The position numbers and the translations under genes are program-made. Below, piece after piece: positions 54,339 to 63,783 of a stretch of 64,000 nt of DNA. The stretch comes from an uncultured Collinsella sp. Its GTDB lineage: Bacteria > Actinomycetota > Coriobacteriia > Coriobacteriales > Coriobacteriaceae. The stretch's first letter is position 1; each line of letters begins with the position of its first letter. The notes under the pieces are model-generated. The model was not told where the DNA came from. It saw only the letters and a list, made by a program, of their open reading frames with translations, and searched no databases. The stretch spans positions 80,517-144,516 of the forward strand of contig UQLC01000003.1 in NCBI GenBank assembly GCA_900541795.1, given 5' to 3'.

Positions 54339-57300
54339 ATGAGCAAACTCGTCGAGGGCATTAAAGACCGTGTGGTCGCTGCCGCGCGTGAGGCTGCACC
54401 CGCCGTGGTGGATGCCGCGCAGAAGGCCGCGACCGCAGCTGCCGAGAAAGTTGCCGAGGCAGTTGCCGATGCCAAGAACGCGGCAGGGGAGGCGTCCGTC
54501 GCTAGCGAGCCCGCCCCCGCCGCTGAGCCCGTAGCCGCCACCGCCGCCCACGCCCCCGAAGGCGCGATCTTCAACCCCGGCAACGCCCACGGCAACCTGC
54601 ACCTGGGCATTGACGTGGGCTCCACCACCGTTAAGCTCGCCGTACTCAACGACGATAACCAGATCGTCTACGCCAAGTACCAGCGCCACCACACCGACGT
54701 CCGTGCCTGCGCCCGCGACCTGTTCGAGGGCGCTGCGACGGTGCTGCCGACGGCCCAGATGACCTGCGCCATTACCGGCTCGGGCGGCCTGCTGCTGTCC
54801 CAGTGGCTCGACCTGGAGTTTGTCCAGGAGGTCATCGCCAGCAAGCGTGCCGTCGAGACCCTCATCCCGGCCACCGACGTCGCCATCGAGCTGGGCGGCG
54901 AGGACGCCAAGATCATCTACTTCGACAACGGCATCGAGCAGCGCATGAACGGCACCTGCGCCGGCGGCACGGGCGCGTTCATCGACCAGATGGCAACCCT
55001 GCTGCACACTGACGCCAGCGGCCTTAACGAACTCGCGGCCAACGCCACCACCATCTATCCCATCGCCAGCCGCTGCGGCGTTTTTGCCAAGACCGACGTG
55101 CAGCCGCTGCTCAACGAGGGCGCCCGCCCCGAGGACGTGGCCGCCTCCATCTTCCAGGCTGTCGTGACCCAGACCATCTCGGGCCTGGCGTGCGGCCGTC
55201 CCATCCGCGGCAACGTCGCCTTCCTGGGCGGCCCGCTGCAGTATCTCTCCGAGCTGCGCCACCGCTTCTACCTCACGCTCAATCTGGACGAGGAGCACCG
55301 TATCGTGCCCCAAAACGCTCACCTGTTTGTGGCGAGCGGCGCCGCCATGGCGCACGAGTCCAACAAGCTCAGCACGTTCCCGCAGCTCATCGGGGCCATC
55401 GATGCCCTGGGTGACACGCAGGGTGCCGAGGTCGAGCGTCTGGATCCGCTCTTTGCCACCGACGAGGACTTTGCCGAGTTCAAGACCCGCCACGACACCG
55501 AGGTCGTCCCCAAGGGCAAGCTCGAAGGCTACACCGGACGCGTGTTCATCGGCATCGACGCCGGCTCCACCACCATGAAGGCCGCGCTCGTGGGCGAGGA
55601 CGGTCAGCTGCTGCACACCTGGTACGGCAACAACAACGGCGACATCCTAGGCACGGCCAAGGTCATCATGGCCGATTTCTACAACCACATCCCCGCGGGC
55701 TGCACCATCGGCCACGTGACCACCACGGGCTACGGTGAGGCGCTGCTCATCGAGGCCCTCAAGGCCGATTCCGGCGAGATCGAGACCGTCGCGCACCTGC
55801 GCGGCGCCAAGGCGTTCCTGCCCGGCGTCGAGTTCATTCTGGACATTGGCGGCCAGGACATGAAGTGCCTGCGCGTCAAGGACGGCGTCATCGAGCACAT
55901 CATGCTCAACGAGGCCTGCTCGTCGGGTTGCGGTAGCTTTATCGAGAGCTTCGCCGTCTCTATGAACATGGACGTGCGCGCGTTCGCCAACGCCGCCATC
56001 CATGCCAAAGCCCCGGTCGACCTGGGAAGTCGCTGCACGGTCTTTATGAACTCGCGCGTCAAGCAGGCGCAAAAGGAAGGCGCCACGGTGGGCGACATCG
56101 CCGCCGGCCTGTCCTATTCCGTCATCAAGAATGCCCTGTTCAAGGTCATTAAGCTGCGCGATCCCAAGGAGATCGGCAGCCAGGTAATCGTCCAGGGCGG
56201 CACCTTTATGTCCGATGCCACGCTGCGCGCGTTTGAGCAGCTCACCGGCGTTCATGCCGTGCGTCCCGACATCGCCGGCTGCATGGGCGCCTACGGTGCG
56301 GCCCTGCTCGCCCGCGATCGCGCCGGCGCCGACGGCACCTCGACCATTCTTTCGGCTGAGGACATCGCGCACCTCACCGTGACGCAAAAGCATGTCCGCT
56401 GCGGCCGTTGCTCCAACAACTGCCAGCTTACCGTCAACGACTTTGGCGGCGGTAGGCGCTTCATTACCGGCAACCGCTGCGAGAAGGGCGCCGGCCACAA
56501 AAAGCAGAAGACTGAGGCCCCCAACCTCTTCAAAAAGAAAAACGAGCTGCTCTTTGACCGCGAGGTCCTGAGCCCCGACGAGGCCCCGCGCGGCACCGTG
56601 GGTATCCCGCGCGCACTCAACATGTACGAGAACTACCCCTTCTGGCATGCGTTCTTTACGCGCCTGGGCTTTAGCGTGCAGCTGTCCGACCAGTCGAGCA
56701 AAAAGACCTACCAGGCGGGCATCGAGTCCATGCCGTCCGAGAGCGTGTGCTATCCGGCCAAGATGAGCCACGGCCACGTGATGAACCTCATTGACCGTGA
56801 CGTCGACTTTATCTGGATGCCGTGCGTGCGCTGGGAGCGCAAGGAGGATCCGACCGCCGGCAACTGCTATAACTGCCCCATCGTCATGAGCTACCCCACG
56901 GCGCTGGCGCTCAACATCGACGAGATCCGTGAGCAGAACATCGAGTTCCTGTACCCGTTTGTGCCCTATCACGACAAGACCGAGCTCAAGCGCCGTCTAT
57001 ACCAGGTGCTCGCCGTCGACCGTGTGGCCGATGCTGAGGCCGGTCGCGGTCGCGTGCGCGGTCCCAAGATCACGCGCTCTGAGGTCGATGCCGCCGTCAA
57101 CGCCGCCTACGAGGCCGACGCGCGTTTTCACGAGGACATCCAGACCATGGGCGAGGAGGCCCTTAAGTGGGTCGAGGACCACGGCGGCCACGGCATCGTA
57201 CTCGCCGGTCGTCCCTACCATAACGACCCCGAGATCAACCATGCCCTGCCCGAGCTTATCTCGAGCTTTGGCTTTGCGGTCTTTACCGAGGATTCGCTCG

Positions 57301-59123
57301 CGCATCTGGTGAAGCCCGAGCGTCCGATTCGCGTCGTCGATCAGTGGATGTATCACAGCCGCCTGTACGCCGTCGCCCGTTTTGTGACGATGCGCAACGA
57401 CCTGGACCTGATCCAGCTCAATTCCTTCGGCTGCGGCCTGGACGCTCTGACCACTGATCAGGTGCAGGAGATCCTGGAGGCCAGCGGCAAGATTTACACC
57501 GTGCTCAAGATTGACGAGGTGTCCAACTTGGGCGCCGCGCGTATCCGTATTCGCTCGCTCATGGCGGCGCTCAAGGACCAGGAGGCCGAGCGCTTGGCCG
57601 AGGCTACGGCCGCGGGCGAGACTTACGAGCAGGGCGATGCCGCGCCGGTGGCGCCCTCCACGGATGCCCCCGCGTTCGCGAGCCGTAAGTACACGTTTGA
57701 GGCTCAGCGCGAGAGTGCTTCGACCGCGTGGCCCAAGGTGCCCTTTACCGAGCAGATGCGCGACGAGGGCTACACCATCCTGTGCCCGCAGATGGCCCCG
57801 ATCCACTTTGACCTGGTCAAAGAGGTGTTCCGCGGTGCCGGCTACAACTTGGAGCTGCTGCCCTCGACCGACCACGACGCCGTCGAGGCCGGCCTGCGCT
57901 ACGTGAACAACGACATTTGCTACCCGTCGATCCTGGTGACGGGCCAGATCATGGAGGCCATCGAGAGCGGTCGGTACGACCTGTCCAAGACGGCCGTGGT
58001 CATCAGCCAGACCGGCGGCGGCTGCCGTGCCACCAACTACATTGCACTCATCCGCAAGGCCCTGCGCGAGAGCGGCCACCCCGAGATTCCGGTGATCTCG
58101 CTTTCGGCAGTGGCGCTCGGCGAGGACAACCCCGGCTTTAAGATTACTCCGGCGCTGCTTAAGCAGGCAGTCTACGCGGTACTCTTTGGCGACGTGATGA
58201 TGCAGATGCTCTACCGCTGCCGCCCGTACGAGGCCACGCCCGGTGCCGCCAACGCACTCTATGAGGAGTACATGGCGCGCGCCCGCAAGCTGGCGCCTAG
58301 GTTCAACAGGCACAACTACACCAAGCTGTGCCGCGAAGCCATCCGCGCGTTCGACACCATGCCGCTCGTGGGCGAGGGCACCAAGCCACGCGTGGGCGTG
58401 GTCGGCGAGATTCTGGTCAAGTTCCATCCCACGGCCAACAACCACGTGGTCGATGTCATTGAGCGCGAGGGCTGCGAGGCCGTGGTGCCGGGCCTGCTCG
58501 ACTTCTTCCTGTACTCCATGAGCAACGCCGAGCTGCAGAAGGACGAGCTGGGAAGCTCTGCTACCACGCGCGCTGGTATGCAGGCGCTCATCAAGCTCGT
58601 GGACTGGATGCGTACGCCGGTGGAAGAGATGCTCGAGAAGTCCCGCCGCTTCGAGGCGCCCGAGCGCATCGGCACCATGGCGGACAAGGCCCGCACGGTG
58701 CTTTCGGTGTGCAACAACATGGGCGAGGGCTGGTTACTCACGGCTGAGATGCTCGATCTGATTGACCACGGTGCGCCCAACATCATCTGCACGCAGCCCT
58801 TCGCGTGCCTGCCCAACCACGTGGTGGGCAAGGCCGTGATCAAGGAGCTGCGCCGTCAGCACCCCGAGAGCAACATTGTCGCGGTGGACTACGACCCCGG
58901 CGCGTCTGAGGTCAACCAGCTCAACCGCATTAAGCTCATGATCAGCGTGGCTAAGGAAAACATGCGCGCCGGCAAGGGCTTTAAGCTTGAGAAGGTGGCG
59001 CCGCTCGCGATGGATGAGGTCACCGGCCAGATGCGTGCTCATGACGGCTGTGTGAGCTGCGGGTCGGCCAGCGAGGAGGCCGTTGCATCGGTCGCCAAGC
59101 GTCTGGGACGCGGTGTGAAGTAG
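54339..59123 (+). CDS. Giant fused 2-hydroxyacyl-CoA dehydratase activase-type protein
   Basis: A 1594-residue protein. The N-terminal 85 residues are alanine-rich helices. Two ASKHA ATPase domains of the BadF/HgdC type follow (LGIDVGSTTVKL near residue 90 and IGIDAGSTTMKA near 404); the second has NEACSSGCGSF, the cysteine motif that holds the bridging 4Fe-4S cluster. A Cys cluster HVRCGRCSNNC lies near residue 688. The rest contains a DUF2229-type domain (from about 750) and a C-terminal HgdB-like region (from about 1140). Such activases drive electrons into radical dehydratases by ATP hydrolysis. The fusion suggests the partner is built in; the substrate is not known. Confidence 0.85.
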   Translation: MSKLVEGIKDRVVAAAREAAPAVVDAAQKAATAAAEKVAEAVADAKNAAGEASVASEPAPAAEPVAATAAHAPEGAIFNPGNAHGNLHLGIDVGSTTVKLAVLNDDNQIVYAKYQRHHTDVRACARDLFEGAATVLPTAQMTCAITGSGGLLLSQWLDLEFVQEVIASKRAVETLIPATDVAIELGGEDAKIIYFDNGIEQRMNGTCAGGTGAFIDQMATLLHTDASGLNELAANATTIYPIASRCGVFAKTDVQPLLNEGARPEDVAASIFQAVVTQTISGLACGRPIRGNVAFLGGPLQYLSELRHRFYLTLNLDEEHRIVPQNAHLFVASGAAMAHESNKLSTFPQLIGAIDALGDTQGAEVERLDPLFATDEDFAEFKTRHDTEVVPKGKLEGYTGRVFIGIDAGSTTMKAALVGEDGQLLHTWYGNNNGDILGTAKVIMADFYNHIPAGCTIGHVTTTGYGEALLIEALKADSGEIETVAHLRGAKAFLPGVEFILDIGGQDMKCLRVKDGVIEHIMLNEACSSGCGSFIESFAVSMNMDVRAFANAAIHAKAPVDLGSRCTVFMNSRVKQAQKEGATVGDIAAGLSYSVIKNALFKVIKLRDPKEIGSQVIVQGGTFMSDATLRAFEQLTGVHAVRPDIAGCMGAYGAALLARDRAGADGTSTILSAEDIAHLTVTQKHVRCGRCSNNCQLTVNDFGGGRRFITGNRCEKGAGHKKQKTEAPNLFKKKNELLFDREVLSPDEAPRGTVGIPRALNMYENYPFWHAFFTRLGFSVQLSDQSSKKTYQAGIESMPSESVCYPAKMSHGHVMNLIDRDVDFIWMPCVRWERKEDPTAGNCYNCPIVMSYPTALALNIDEIREQNIEFLYPFVPYHDKTELKRRLYQVLAVDRVADAEAGRGRVRGPKITRSEVDAAVNAAYEADARFHEDIQTMGEEALKWVEDHGGHGIVLAGRPYHNDPEINHALPELISSFGFAVFTEDSLAHLVKPERPIRVVDQWMYHSRLYAVARFVTMRNDLDLIQLNSFGCGLDALTTDQVQEILEASGKIYTVLKIDEVSNLGAARIRIRSLMAALKDQEAERLAEATAAGETYEQGDAAPVAPSTDAPAFASRKYTFEAQRESASTAWPKVPFTEQMRDEGYTILCPQMAPIHFDLVKEVFRGAGYNLELLPSTDHDAVEAGLRYVNNDICYPSILVTGQIMEAIESGRYDLSKTAVVISQTGGGCRATNYIALIRKALRESGHPEIPVISLSAVALGEDNPGFKITPALLKQAVYAVLFGDVMMQMLYRCRPYEATPGAANALYEEYMARARKLAPRFNRHNYTKLCREAIRAFDTMPLVGEGTKPRVGVVGEILVKFHPTANNHVVDVIEREGCEAVVPGLLDFFLYSMSNAELQKDELGSSATTRAGMQALIKLVDWMRTPVEEMLEKSRRFEAPERIGTMADKARTVLSVCNNMGEGWLLTAEMLDLIDHGAPNIICTQPFACLPNHVVGKAVIKELRRQHPESNIVAVDYDPGASEVNQLNRIKLMISVAKENMRAGKGFKLEKVAPLAMDEVTGQMRAHDGCVSCGSASEEAVASVAKRLGRGVK

Positions 59124-59470
59124 CTAAATTATTCCGACGCTAACAGCGGCTTGCCGAAATAATGTGTGAGGCGCGGTGGCGGCCATCTGGCTGTCGCCGC
59201 GCCATCTTTCTCTGGCTTGGTCTGGGGCGGTGCTGACAATGAATGGTGCGGTCAGTGCTCGGCTCAACCCGCTGAGAAGGTGGGGCTGAGCCATATATTT
59301 CGGAAGTGGGGCACAGGCTTGCGGGTGGTGAGTGGGTCACTGATTTGGCAAGAGTCTGTCAGGCCCTCGTTGTTTTCTCTCGGAATACTTCAAAATACAT
59401 GGGCTGACCCACGCTTCTGTTCTGGCGGAATACATTGCTGTTTTGCATGAAATTAGCATGCCCGTCATAT
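59124..59470. other. Intergenic region with hairpins at the island boundary
   Basis: GGCGCGGTGGCG and GTCGCCGCGCC form a stem at 59170-59203, followed by ATCTTTC, the probable terminator of the giant gene. The remaining 260 bases hold no recognisable gene. Base composition turns A+T-rich from about 59,440. Confidence 0.5.
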
Positions 59471-60427
59471 TCAGCTGGAAAGGTCTCCTCTTTCAGCGCT
59501 TTTTAAACATCGAGAGAGCTGGCGTGCCTCAAGTTGAATGCAGCTTATCGCGTGATGGGTCTGCGCTTGGGTATCGTTTGAATTTGAAACGCAGTAAAAA
59601 GGGATTGATATTCTGTCTTGTTCGCTTAGGCAAACGATTTTTGCTGGATAGCCTATCCTGAATTGAGACGCTTGTGAGGCTATGGTCAGAATAATCCCAT
59701 GCTTATGAATCAGAAAATCGGACAAATTTTGCTGGTCTGCTAAGTTAATATTCTCGTAGGAAGGGGAAAGGCCCAGATGGTTAAATACTGAGTTTATTCT
59801 CTTTCGACAATATCGAATGTCACAGGTGTTTGCAATTGGATATCGAGCCACCGCGTTTAGAGTTGCCGTTGCGCGACTAGCTAATGGGTGACTGCTTTCA
59901 ACTAAGAGGTTGACTTCGGCATTCAATAAAAAATGTGATTCAAAAAGATTGGTGTCTACTTGTCCAGCGACAATTGCAATGTCGATTTGTCTGTCAAGTA
60001 GAAGGGATAAACACGTTCCGCCGTCGTCATATCTGGAAACAGTAAACTTACCGCCCTTATACTTTTTCGAAAGCCTGTTCAGTGTGGACTGGTTGAACCA
60101 GCTTGCGAGTATTGGTGCTAGTCCGACTGCAACGCGTGTCAAACGTGTCTGGGTTATTTTTATCTTTTCACGCGTGATTTGCGCATACGCTTGAATTCCC
60201 TCAACTGAAGCTAGTACATCTAATGCTATAGGAAGGATTTCCTCTCCATAGTTTGTTAGATGTAGAATACTGCCTCTTTTTTCGAACAGCTTCAGACCAA
60301 GTTCAGATTCCAATGCTCGAATGCCTTTTGAAACAGCTTGCGGCGAAACGCTTAATATAGTTGCTGCATCCGAGTAATTCTGATAATCAAATACCTTTAT
60401 GAAATACTGCAGCTGAACAACATTCAC
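59471..60427 (-). CDS. LysR-family transcriptional regulator
   Basis: A 318-residue regulator with the N-terminal helix-turn-helix QLQYFIKVFDYQNYSDAATI and SVSPQAVSKGIRALESELGL, then a co-inducer-binding domain. A GTG start at 60427 follows AAGGAAA. It is divergent from the Cys-rich precursor genes across 158 bases and is therefore the probable regulator of the peptide locus. Its codon and base use are A+T-rich like the locus and unlike the genes to the left. Confidence 0.88.
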   Translation of the reverse strand: MNVVQLQYFIKVFDYQNYSDAATILSVSPQAVSKGIRALESELGLKLFEKRGSILHLTNYGEEILPIALDVLASVEGIQAYAQITREKIKITQTRLTRVAVGLAPILASWFNQSTLNRLSKKYKGGKFTVSRYDDGGTCLSLLLDRQIDIAIVAGQVDTNLFESHFLLNAEVNLLVESSHPLASRATATLNAVARYPIANTCDIRYCRKRINSVFNHLGLSPSYENINLADQQNLSDFLIHKHGIILTIASQASQFRIGYPAKIVCLSEQDRISIPFYCVSNSNDTQAQTHHAISCIQLEARQLSRCLKSAERGDLSS

Positions 60428-60585
60428 CAGAATTTCCTTAGGTTGAATTTTAAATCAGTCTAAGTGTAAATTAAATAATGTTAAACAAGGCAAACAAATT
60501 GTTTCATCTAGTACAAAAAGTTATCAAACAGCTTTTGACTTTTTGACCAAAGTATAACTAGGCCTAGAACGAGAAAGGAGCCATT
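60428..60585. promoter_or_regulatory. Divergent promoter region between lysR and the precursor genes
   Basis: An A+T-rich gap. TTGT-N10-ACAA (60499-60516) is a possible LysR-type half-palindrome. TTTTGAC occurs twice in direct repeat near 60533-60548, with TATAAC at about 60553 as a possible -10 of the plus-strand promoter. AAAGGAG (60574-60580) is the ribosome site of precursor 1. Confidence 0.4.
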
Positions 60586-60756
60586 GTGGATTGGATACAG
60601 CCAACTCAAACACCTAACGATATTGCTTTGCTATCAAGTTGGTGTCCTTGTCAGGGCGCAAAATGTCAAGGGCGCTGTAATCCCTGGGGGATGTGTGCCG
60701 TGTACACGGGCGGGAATTGCCGCGCATTTCAACATTGCGGTATACACGTTAGCTAG
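60586..60756 (+). CDS. Cys-rich precursor peptide 1
   Basis: A 56-residue peptide in a frame overlooked by ordinary calling. The GTG start lies five bases after AAAGGAG. It has a leader of about 19 residues opening MDWIQPTQTP and then a core with seven cysteines (20, 22, 27, 31, 37, 45, 51) within 32 residues, rich in Gly. Proline and aromatic residues separate the Cys. The start M[DE][WY]IQ is shared with precursor 2. With a radical SAM/SPASM gene directly downstream, this is the pattern of a ranthipeptide or sactipeptide precursor in which Cys sulfur is joined to carbon. Modification is inferred, not shown. Confidence 0.82.
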   Translation: MDWIQPTQTPNDIALLSSWCPCQGAKCQGRCNPWGMCAVYTGGNCRAFQHCGIHVS

Positions 60757-60764
60757 GAGCTCCG

Positions 60765-60929
60765 ATGGAATATATTCAAAAGCCAGTGAATACTCAGATG
60801 CCTGCTTCGTCTCGAGATATTTCTACGTGTGTGTCCTGTGCAGCACATATTTGTTGGAGTTATTCAGGGGGAGGACCGTGTGGCCTGAGGATCTGCATTA
60901 CCAAATTTTGTGGCTGGAATTACTCCTAA
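60765..60929 (+). CDS. Cys-rich precursor peptide 2
   Basis: A 54-residue peptide starting eight bases after the stop of precursor 1; its AGGAG overlaps that stop codon, so the two are coupled. The leader opens MEYIQKPVNT (matching M[DE][WY]IQ), followed by a core with six cysteines (22, 25, 30, 39, 44, 49) and a GGGP turn. The core differs from precursor 1 apart from Cys spacing style, as expected for two different products of one maturase. Confidence 0.82.
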   Translation: MEYIQKPVNTQMPASSRDISTCVSCAAHICWSYSGGGPCGLRICITKFCGWNYS

Positions 60930-60967
60930 TGGCAGGTTGAAATATTGAAATATGCAACGGAGTAGAA

Positions 60968-62227
60968 ATGAAACAGTCTCGCTTTAATGTAATCGATAAA
61001 GGGAATCAACCTACGCTGGCATATAACTCGTACTCTGGTGCAATCGTTGCGTTGGATGCAGAATACGAGAAGGGGCTTTTTGAGAATGGAGCTAATTGCC
61101 CTTCGGAAATTGTCGATAATTTGACGGACGCGGGGTTGTTGGTTCCCGACGGACTTGACGAGATCGAACATTTAAAAGAGATATCGTTGGCCTGTCGCAT
61201 GCAATCAAAATCACTTTCATTTACGATAGCCCCGACATTGAATTGTAACTTCAGATGTCCGTATTGTTATGAGAACGGCAAGCGTTATGGCTCAATGAGC
61301 GACCGATGCGTCGATCAGGTAATAAAGCATATCAATGGCATGGTTATAGACAATCAGGCGGAAAGTTTGCAGATTGCCTGGTATGGCGGCGAGCCTTTAT
61401 TGGCGATTGAGACTGTGGAGAAGATTACGCGCGGAATCCGAAGTGATGAAATCTTATTTAACGCCAGCATGGTGACCAATGGCTATTTCTTAGATGGGAA
61501 AACGGCGGAGTTGCTTGCAAAAAATGGGGTTACGCACGTTCAGGTAACTGTCGATGGTCCGCCTGAGATACACAATCGAAGAAGATGTCTTCCTTCTGGC
61601 GGCGATACGTTCAACCGTATTATTGATAACGTAAAAAGGGCTAGTGCGTACTTTGATGTCATCTTAAGAGTCAATGTTGATCCGTCGAACGGTGATCAGA
61701 TTGATCGTTTGGTTGATTCGCTTGATCGTAAAGGTCTTCGTAATAAAGTAAAACTATATTTAGCGGCAGTAGATGATATAAATGGGACGTGCGCTAACTC
61801 TCCATGCTATTCAGAGGATGAATTTGCTTCGATTGAAGCATCCTGTCTGTCTCGCTACAAAATGACAGGGTACATGGATCCATTTCTTCCAGGCTTTAAT
61901 CCGACCATATGCGGAGCCGTCAATAAATATTCAGAAGTTATTGGACCAGACGGTTCCTTATATAAATGCTGGAATGAAATAGGATATTCCGACAGAAGCT
62001 ATGGGAGCATCTTTGAAAATGTAACGAGTAGCGCATCCGAAGTTTCCATATGGAATGCTTACGACTTTTGTTCAGATTCAGAATGCCTTAACTGCTCACT
62101 TCTTCCTATGTGCATGGGTGGCTGTCCCTTCACCAGGCTGTATGAAAATAAGACAAGCTGTGTATCCGCAAGAAAGAACTGTATAAAAGTAATGAGGGCG
62201 GCCTATGATCTCAAGCATAAGAAGTGA
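60968..62227 (+). CDS. Radical SAM/SPASM peptide maturase
   Basis: A 419-residue enzyme. An N-terminal domain (residues 1-70, starting MKQSRFNVIDKGNQ) resembles the leader-binding domain of RiPP radical SAM proteins. The radical SAM cluster is CNFRCPYC. Then come GGEPLL and VTVDGPPEIHN. The C-terminal SPASM cysteines lie in a CGAVNKY..GSLYKCW segment and in CSDSECLNCSLLPMCMGGC, ligands of auxiliary clusters. CGGAG precedes the ATG by five bases. It would form thioether or carbon-carbon crosslinks in the two precursors just upstream. It overlaps the ABC gene by 23 bases. Confidence 0.9.
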   Translation: MKQSRFNVIDKGNQPTLAYNSYSGAIVALDAEYEKGLFENGANCPSEIVDNLTDAGLLVPDGLDEIEHLKEISLACRMQSKSLSFTIAPTLNCNFRCPYCYENGKRYGSMSDRCVDQVIKHINGMVIDNQAESLQIAWYGGEPLLAIETVEKITRGIRSDEILFNASMVTNGYFLDGKTAELLAKNGVTHVQVTVDGPPEIHNRRRCLPSGGDTFNRIIDNVKRASAYFDVILRVNVDPSNGDQIDRLVDSLDRKGLRNKVKLYLAAVDDINGTCANSPCYSEDEFASIEASCLSRYKMTGYMDPFLPGFNPTICGAVNKYSEVIGPDGSLYKCWNEIGYSDRSYGSIFENVTSSASEVSIWNAYDFCSDSECLNCSLLPMCMGGCPFTRLYENKTSCVSARKNCIKVMRAAYDLKHKK

Positions 62228-63779
62228 TGCGGATTCAACGGCGATCTTCGACTATCTGCCATATTTCAGACTTGGGTTTTCTTCCCAATTGCTTCTGGTT
62301 ATAGCCTTTACGTTGTGCTTAATAATATCTGGAATGATGGCCTCTGTATCCCCGCTGCTCACGAGCGCTCTGGTTGATAATATATCTAAAAAAGCTCCTT
62401 ATGGTGCTATTATGATTGACAGTGCGTTAATTGGTTTCGCGGCATTAATCGATATTGTTGTCAGCTATTTAAGCACCCTTCTTTCAATGCGGATAACGAC
62501 CGTGGCTGCATTCTCGATTGCTCGAAGAAAAATCGATGAGCTCGTGCGGATGCCTTTTGAGTTGTTTTTTGAGCAGGAGTCTGCTGAAAAAACTCAACAG
62601 ATTTGTTCAGATGCCAATACTGTGGCGTCCTTCGGATTGTCGATGCTCCAGACGGTACTCCTTGCGATTGTCCAGCTAGGTATCAGTTTATTTTTTCTCT
62701 ATGGATGTTCCACAGCGCTCTTTTGGGTTTCCGTGACATTTTGCATCTTGTATGCAATTGCATATGCTTCATTTAAAAAACCGCTTTTTGTTTCAGGTCT
62801 GACCTTTAAGGAAGAGCAGTCCCTGTATTTCGGAAAAGTGGAGTCCCTACTTGCGCATCAGAGATTTTTGTATGTTAATGCGCTGTTCGAAAGAGCATTG
62901 AAATCCATAGATAGCTATTTTTCGTCTTTGCTGCACGCCGGAGTCGCCTATCAAAGTGTCGTTTCGAAATTTCAGGCAACTGATTCCTTTGCTGCGGCTG
63001 CGTCCCAGGTGACCATTCTTTTGATTTCGGCTTTTTATGTAATGCATGGAAGCATGAGTGTAGGCCAACTTGTTGCTGTTTCGAGCTACATGGCTTTAAT
63101 GCTATCTGCCGTGAGGTCAATCTACGGTATAGGTAGCAGCGCACAAGACTGCTTCTCATCGATATCCCGTCTAAATGCCTCTAAATTGCCTTCGGCTGCT
63201 GCTGGAGAGGAGCTCTTGGAGATCGATTACATCGAACTGCATAATTTCGGCTTTACATTAAATGGAAAGTGTCTCTACAGCAACTTGAATGTCAGGTTTG
63301 AAAAAGGAAAGCTCTATGCTCTTGTAGGGATTAATGGCTCGGGCAAAACGACCCTTGCGTACTTATTGATGGGTTGTTTCAATTCGGATTACGTTGGGAC
63401 TATTTCCTACAACGGTAAGGCCCAAGAAGAAATCAACTGTGAGCTCCTTAGGCAGAAGCTAGTTTCGTTTGCTGAACAAACTCCGATATCAGTAAAGGAT
63501 ATTCTTTGCGATAGAAACTTTCCTTCTATCGAAAGGAAGAGGTGCGGAGGAATGTCTCCCGGGGAACTGGAACAACTGGAAATTAGGCGGGTCTTAGAAA
63601 AGAAGGCAGACGTCTATTTATTCGATGAGCCAACAGCATCACTCGATATTGCTCATAAAGAAGCTCTGATAAAAGCTATGAAGGAAATGCGAAAGCACAA
63701 GATTGTCATTGCAATTACACACGATATGGACCTAATAGATGCTAGTGATGAGGTGGTAGAGCTTGGGAAAAGCGATTGA
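62205..63779 (+). CDS. ABC exporter of the peptide locus
   Basis: A 524-residue half-exporter with a six-helix membrane domain (residues about 1-300) and an ATPase domain. Walker A is GINGSGKTT, the signature is the variant MSPGELEQ rather than LSGGQ, Walker B is VYLFDEPTASLD and the H-loop is ITHD. The ATPase is short. There is no N-terminal C39 peptidase domain, so the exporter itself cannot cleave the leader. It starts inside the maturase gene. It probably exports the mature peptides or gives self-immunity. Confidence 0.88.
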   Translation: MISSIRSDADSTAIFDYLPYFRLGFSSQLLLVIAFTLCLIISGMMASVSPLLTSALVDNISKKAPYGAIMIDSALIGFAALIDIVVSYLSTLLSMRITTVAAFSIARRKIDELVRMPFELFFEQESAEKTQQICSDANTVASFGLSMLQTVLLAIVQLGISLFFLYGCSTALFWVSVTFCILYAIAYASFKKPLFVSGLTFKEEQSLYFGKVESLLAHQRFLYVNALFERALKSIDSYFSSLLHAGVAYQSVVSKFQATDSFAAAASQVTILLISAFYVMHGSMSVGQLVAVSSYMALMLSAVRSIYGIGSSAQDCFSSISRLNASKLPSAAAGEELLEIDYIELHNFGFTLNGKCLYSNLNVRFEKGKLYALVGINGSGKTTLAYLLMGCFNSDYVGTISYNGKAQEEINCELLRQKLVSFAEQTPISVKDILCDRNFPSIERKRCGGMSPGELEQLEIRRVLEKKADVYLFDEPTASLDIAHKEALIKAMKEMRKHKIVIAITHDMDLIDASDEVVELGKSD

Positions 63780-63783
63780 AATA

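Noticed and set aside
59166..59450. 94-residue open frame in the gap before the LysR gene
   Set aside because: No ribosome site, no similarity, and it overlaps a terminator hairpin.
60584..60940. 118-residue open frame across the precursor region
   Set aside because: It starts at a TTG two bases before the GTG and reads a different frame; it lacks the shared leader and its own fit to ribosome sites, whereas the two short Cys-rich frames each have one.
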